5,213 bases of DNA from an uncultured Ruminococcus sp. (GTDB lineage Bacteria > Bacillota > Clostridia > Oscillospirales > Ruminococcaceae): the NCBI GenBank assembly GCA_900539095.1, contig UQAR01000102.1, forward strand, positions 1 to 5,213, in the 5' to 3' direction. Shown piece after piece: positions 4,775 through 5,213 of the stretch (the first letter of the stretch is position 1; the number at the start of each line of letters is the position of its first letter). Both the position numbers and the translations under genes were made by a program. Under the pieces are notes generated by a model, which saw only the letters and a program-made list of their open reading frames with translations, was not told the DNA's origin and did no database searches.

Positions 4775-4780
4775 ACCTCC
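4775..4780 (-). promoter_or_regulatory. Perfect Shine-Dalgarno GGAGGT for the LRR gene
   Basis: Read on the - strand, GGAGGT (4780 to 4775) is separated by CACGCTG (7 nt) from ATG 4767. It lies inside the reading frame that opens at ATG 4791, so the longer start would translate through its own best ribosome site. A shorter N-terminus is the simpler reading. Confidence 0.88.
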
Positions 4781-4837
4781 ATAATATTCATTATAATCTA
4801 TACAACCTTCTGATCTGTGATCTTCTATCATTCATAA

Positions 4838-4851
4838 CGCAAACGTTTTCT
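4838..4851. promoter_or_regulatory. cre-like / LacI-family operator candidate in the LRR leader
   Basis: CGCAAACGTTTTCT fits the catabolite-response pattern TGNAANCGNTNNCA except at its first and last bases. It sits about 10-20 nt downstream of the predicted LRR start of transcription, a position where LacI-family binding blocks elongation. The 10-mer AAACGTTTTC inside it recurs at 5057-5066. Confidence 0.4.
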
Positions 4852-4867
4852 GTACTTTCTACAGAAA
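4847..4867. promoter_or_regulatory. Operator-like dyad over the LRR transcription start
   Basis: TTTCTGTA (4847-4854) and TACAGAAA (4860-4867) are perfect 8-bp inverted arms with a 5-nt centre. The dyad abuts the -10 element and covers the predicted +1 near 4860, the usual place for a repressor site. It could instead fold as a 5'-end RNA hairpin. Confidence 0.5.
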
Positions 4868-4895
4868 TTATACTACAGTAAAGTTAGTTTGTCAA
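4867..4895 (-). promoter_or_regulatory. Perfect consensus promoter of the LRR gene
   Basis: On the - strand, TTGACA (4895-4890) and TATAAT (4872-4867) are perfect and separated by exactly 17 bp. The start of transcription is expected near 4860, giving a leader of about 93 nt before ATG 4767. A second TATAAT (4795-4790) lacks a -35 partner. Confidence 0.92.
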
Positions 4896-5019
4896 TGGTA
4901 TTCGCCATATTTTATTTATAAAAAATTAATTTTCAGAACTTTTTCACTGTTTGTGAACAGGACTTTTTGTCACATTGCACAATTAATTTCAGCAAAATAA
5001 TTTAAGTTTTCACAACCTA

Positions 5020-5048
5020 TTTTCAAAATCTGTGCACAATGGTATAAT
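5020..5048 (+). promoter_or_regulatory. Candidate rightward promoter leaving the window
   Basis: TATAAT at 5043-5048 is preceded by an extended -10 TGG (5040-5042), the same TGGTATAAT as at the tRNA promoter. A weaker -35, TTTTCA (5020-5025), stands at 17-bp spacing. The palindrome TGTGCACA lies in the spacer. No start codon with a ribosome site is seen before 5213, so a leader of more than about 150 nt or a gene further right is implied. Confidence 0.6.
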
Positions 5049-5055
5049 ATAACAT

Positions 5056-5065
5056 AAAACGTTTT
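5056..5065. promoter_or_regulatory. Palindrome AAAACGTTTT at the rightward transcription start
   Basis: A perfect 10-bp palindrome lies just after the -10 at 5043-5048, covering the expected +1. It shares AAACGTTTTC with the LRR leader site at 4841-4850. A common LacI-family-type regulator is possible; two short matches in AT-rich DNA are weak evidence. Confidence 0.35.
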
Positions 5066-5213
5066 CGTAATAACAAACATCTTTGCATAACAAATAATAA
5101 CAATTTTCTCACTATATCACCCAAACCGCACCCCGGTATTTAGTTTTAATTTGTAAGATTGTCATAAATCACATAGATATTTTGTGAATATAAATTTTTA
5201 TATGGTTCATAAT

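Larger units (their letters stand above)
4896..5213. other. AT-rich intergenic region without a gene
   Basis: I see no credible coding frame in these 318 bases. They hold a small dyad TTCAC-N5-GTGAA (4943-4957), a perfect palindrome TGTGCACA (5031-5038), a + strand promoter candidate with a -10 at 5043-5048, and a palindrome AAAACGTTTT (5056-5065). From about 5100 onward I see nothing specific. The likely job is a divergent control region between the LRR gene and an unseen rightward gene. Confidence 0.7.

Noticed and set aside
4790..4795. Second TATAAT just upstream of the LRR ribosome site
   Set aside because: It has no -35 partner (ACAGAT at 17 bp) and would give a leader of only about 16 nt. 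The perfect promoter at 4867-4895 is far better supported.
4528..4881. 117-residue + strand frame opposite the LRR start
   Set aside because: It is antisense to the repeat-coding region and the LRR promoter, has no ribosome site and no recognisable motif.
4896..5213. Possible replication origin (AT-rich with DnaA-box-like words)
   Set aside because: Words such as TGTGAATAT, TTTTCACAA and TGTGCACAA each differ from TTATCCACA by two or more bases, they are not clustered, and neither dnaA nor dnaN is adjacent.

Overview
The window looks like a low- to mid-GC Firmicutes chromosome fragment, most likely a gut or rumen Ruminococcus-type (Oscillospiraceae) bacterium. The grounds are family recognition (a DUF5685-like protein beside a J-domain protein with a Cys-rich tail, and a BspA-type LRR protein), strong AGGAG/GGAGGT ribosome binding sites, canonical TTGACA-17-TATAAT promoters and tRNA genes with encoded CCA. 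No database search was possible, so genus-level placement is inference. The first 35 bases are not biological: they carry an Illumina Nextera/Tn5 adapter, so native sequence starts at about base 36 at a contig end.

Layout. (1) 101-2922, + strand: a tight four-gene cluster. It encodes a DUF5685-like Cys/Asp-motif protein, a J-domain/TPR-like protein with a cysteine-string tail (4-nt ATGA overlap), a six-helix membrane protein (6-nt gap) and a VTT/TVP38 (DedA superfamily) membrane protein (12-nt gap). The spacing suggests one transcript, with a candidate -10 at 66-71. (2) 2923-3480, + strand: a tRNA operon, Gly(TCC)-Arg(TCT)-His(GTG), behind a perfect consensus promoter and closed by two tandem terminator hairpins. 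Each tRNA is followed 2-4 nt after its CCA by a stem-loop. (3) 3537-4895, - strand: a convergent gene for a cytoplasmic-looking BspA-type LRR protein with twelve repeats of exactly 23 residues. It has its own terminator, a perfect GGAGGT that moves the start to 4767, and a perfect consensus promoter with operator-like dyads over the start of transcription. (4) 4896-5213: an AT-rich intergenic stretch without a gene, carrying a probable + strand promoter that leads out of the window.

How the genes may work together. Two soluble Cys-rich proteins, one a DnaK co-chaperone, are made with two polytopic membrane proteins, one of a lipid-transport superfamily. The first protein carries two Asp-rich helix motifs reminiscent of all-alpha isoprenoid synthases, so a membrane-lipid or polyprenyl-related role is a testable idea but not demonstrated. 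The tRNA operon and the LRR gene appear to be independent transcription units. The LRR gene and the unseen rightward gene may share a regulator, since an AAACGTTTTC motif lies just downstream of both promoters.
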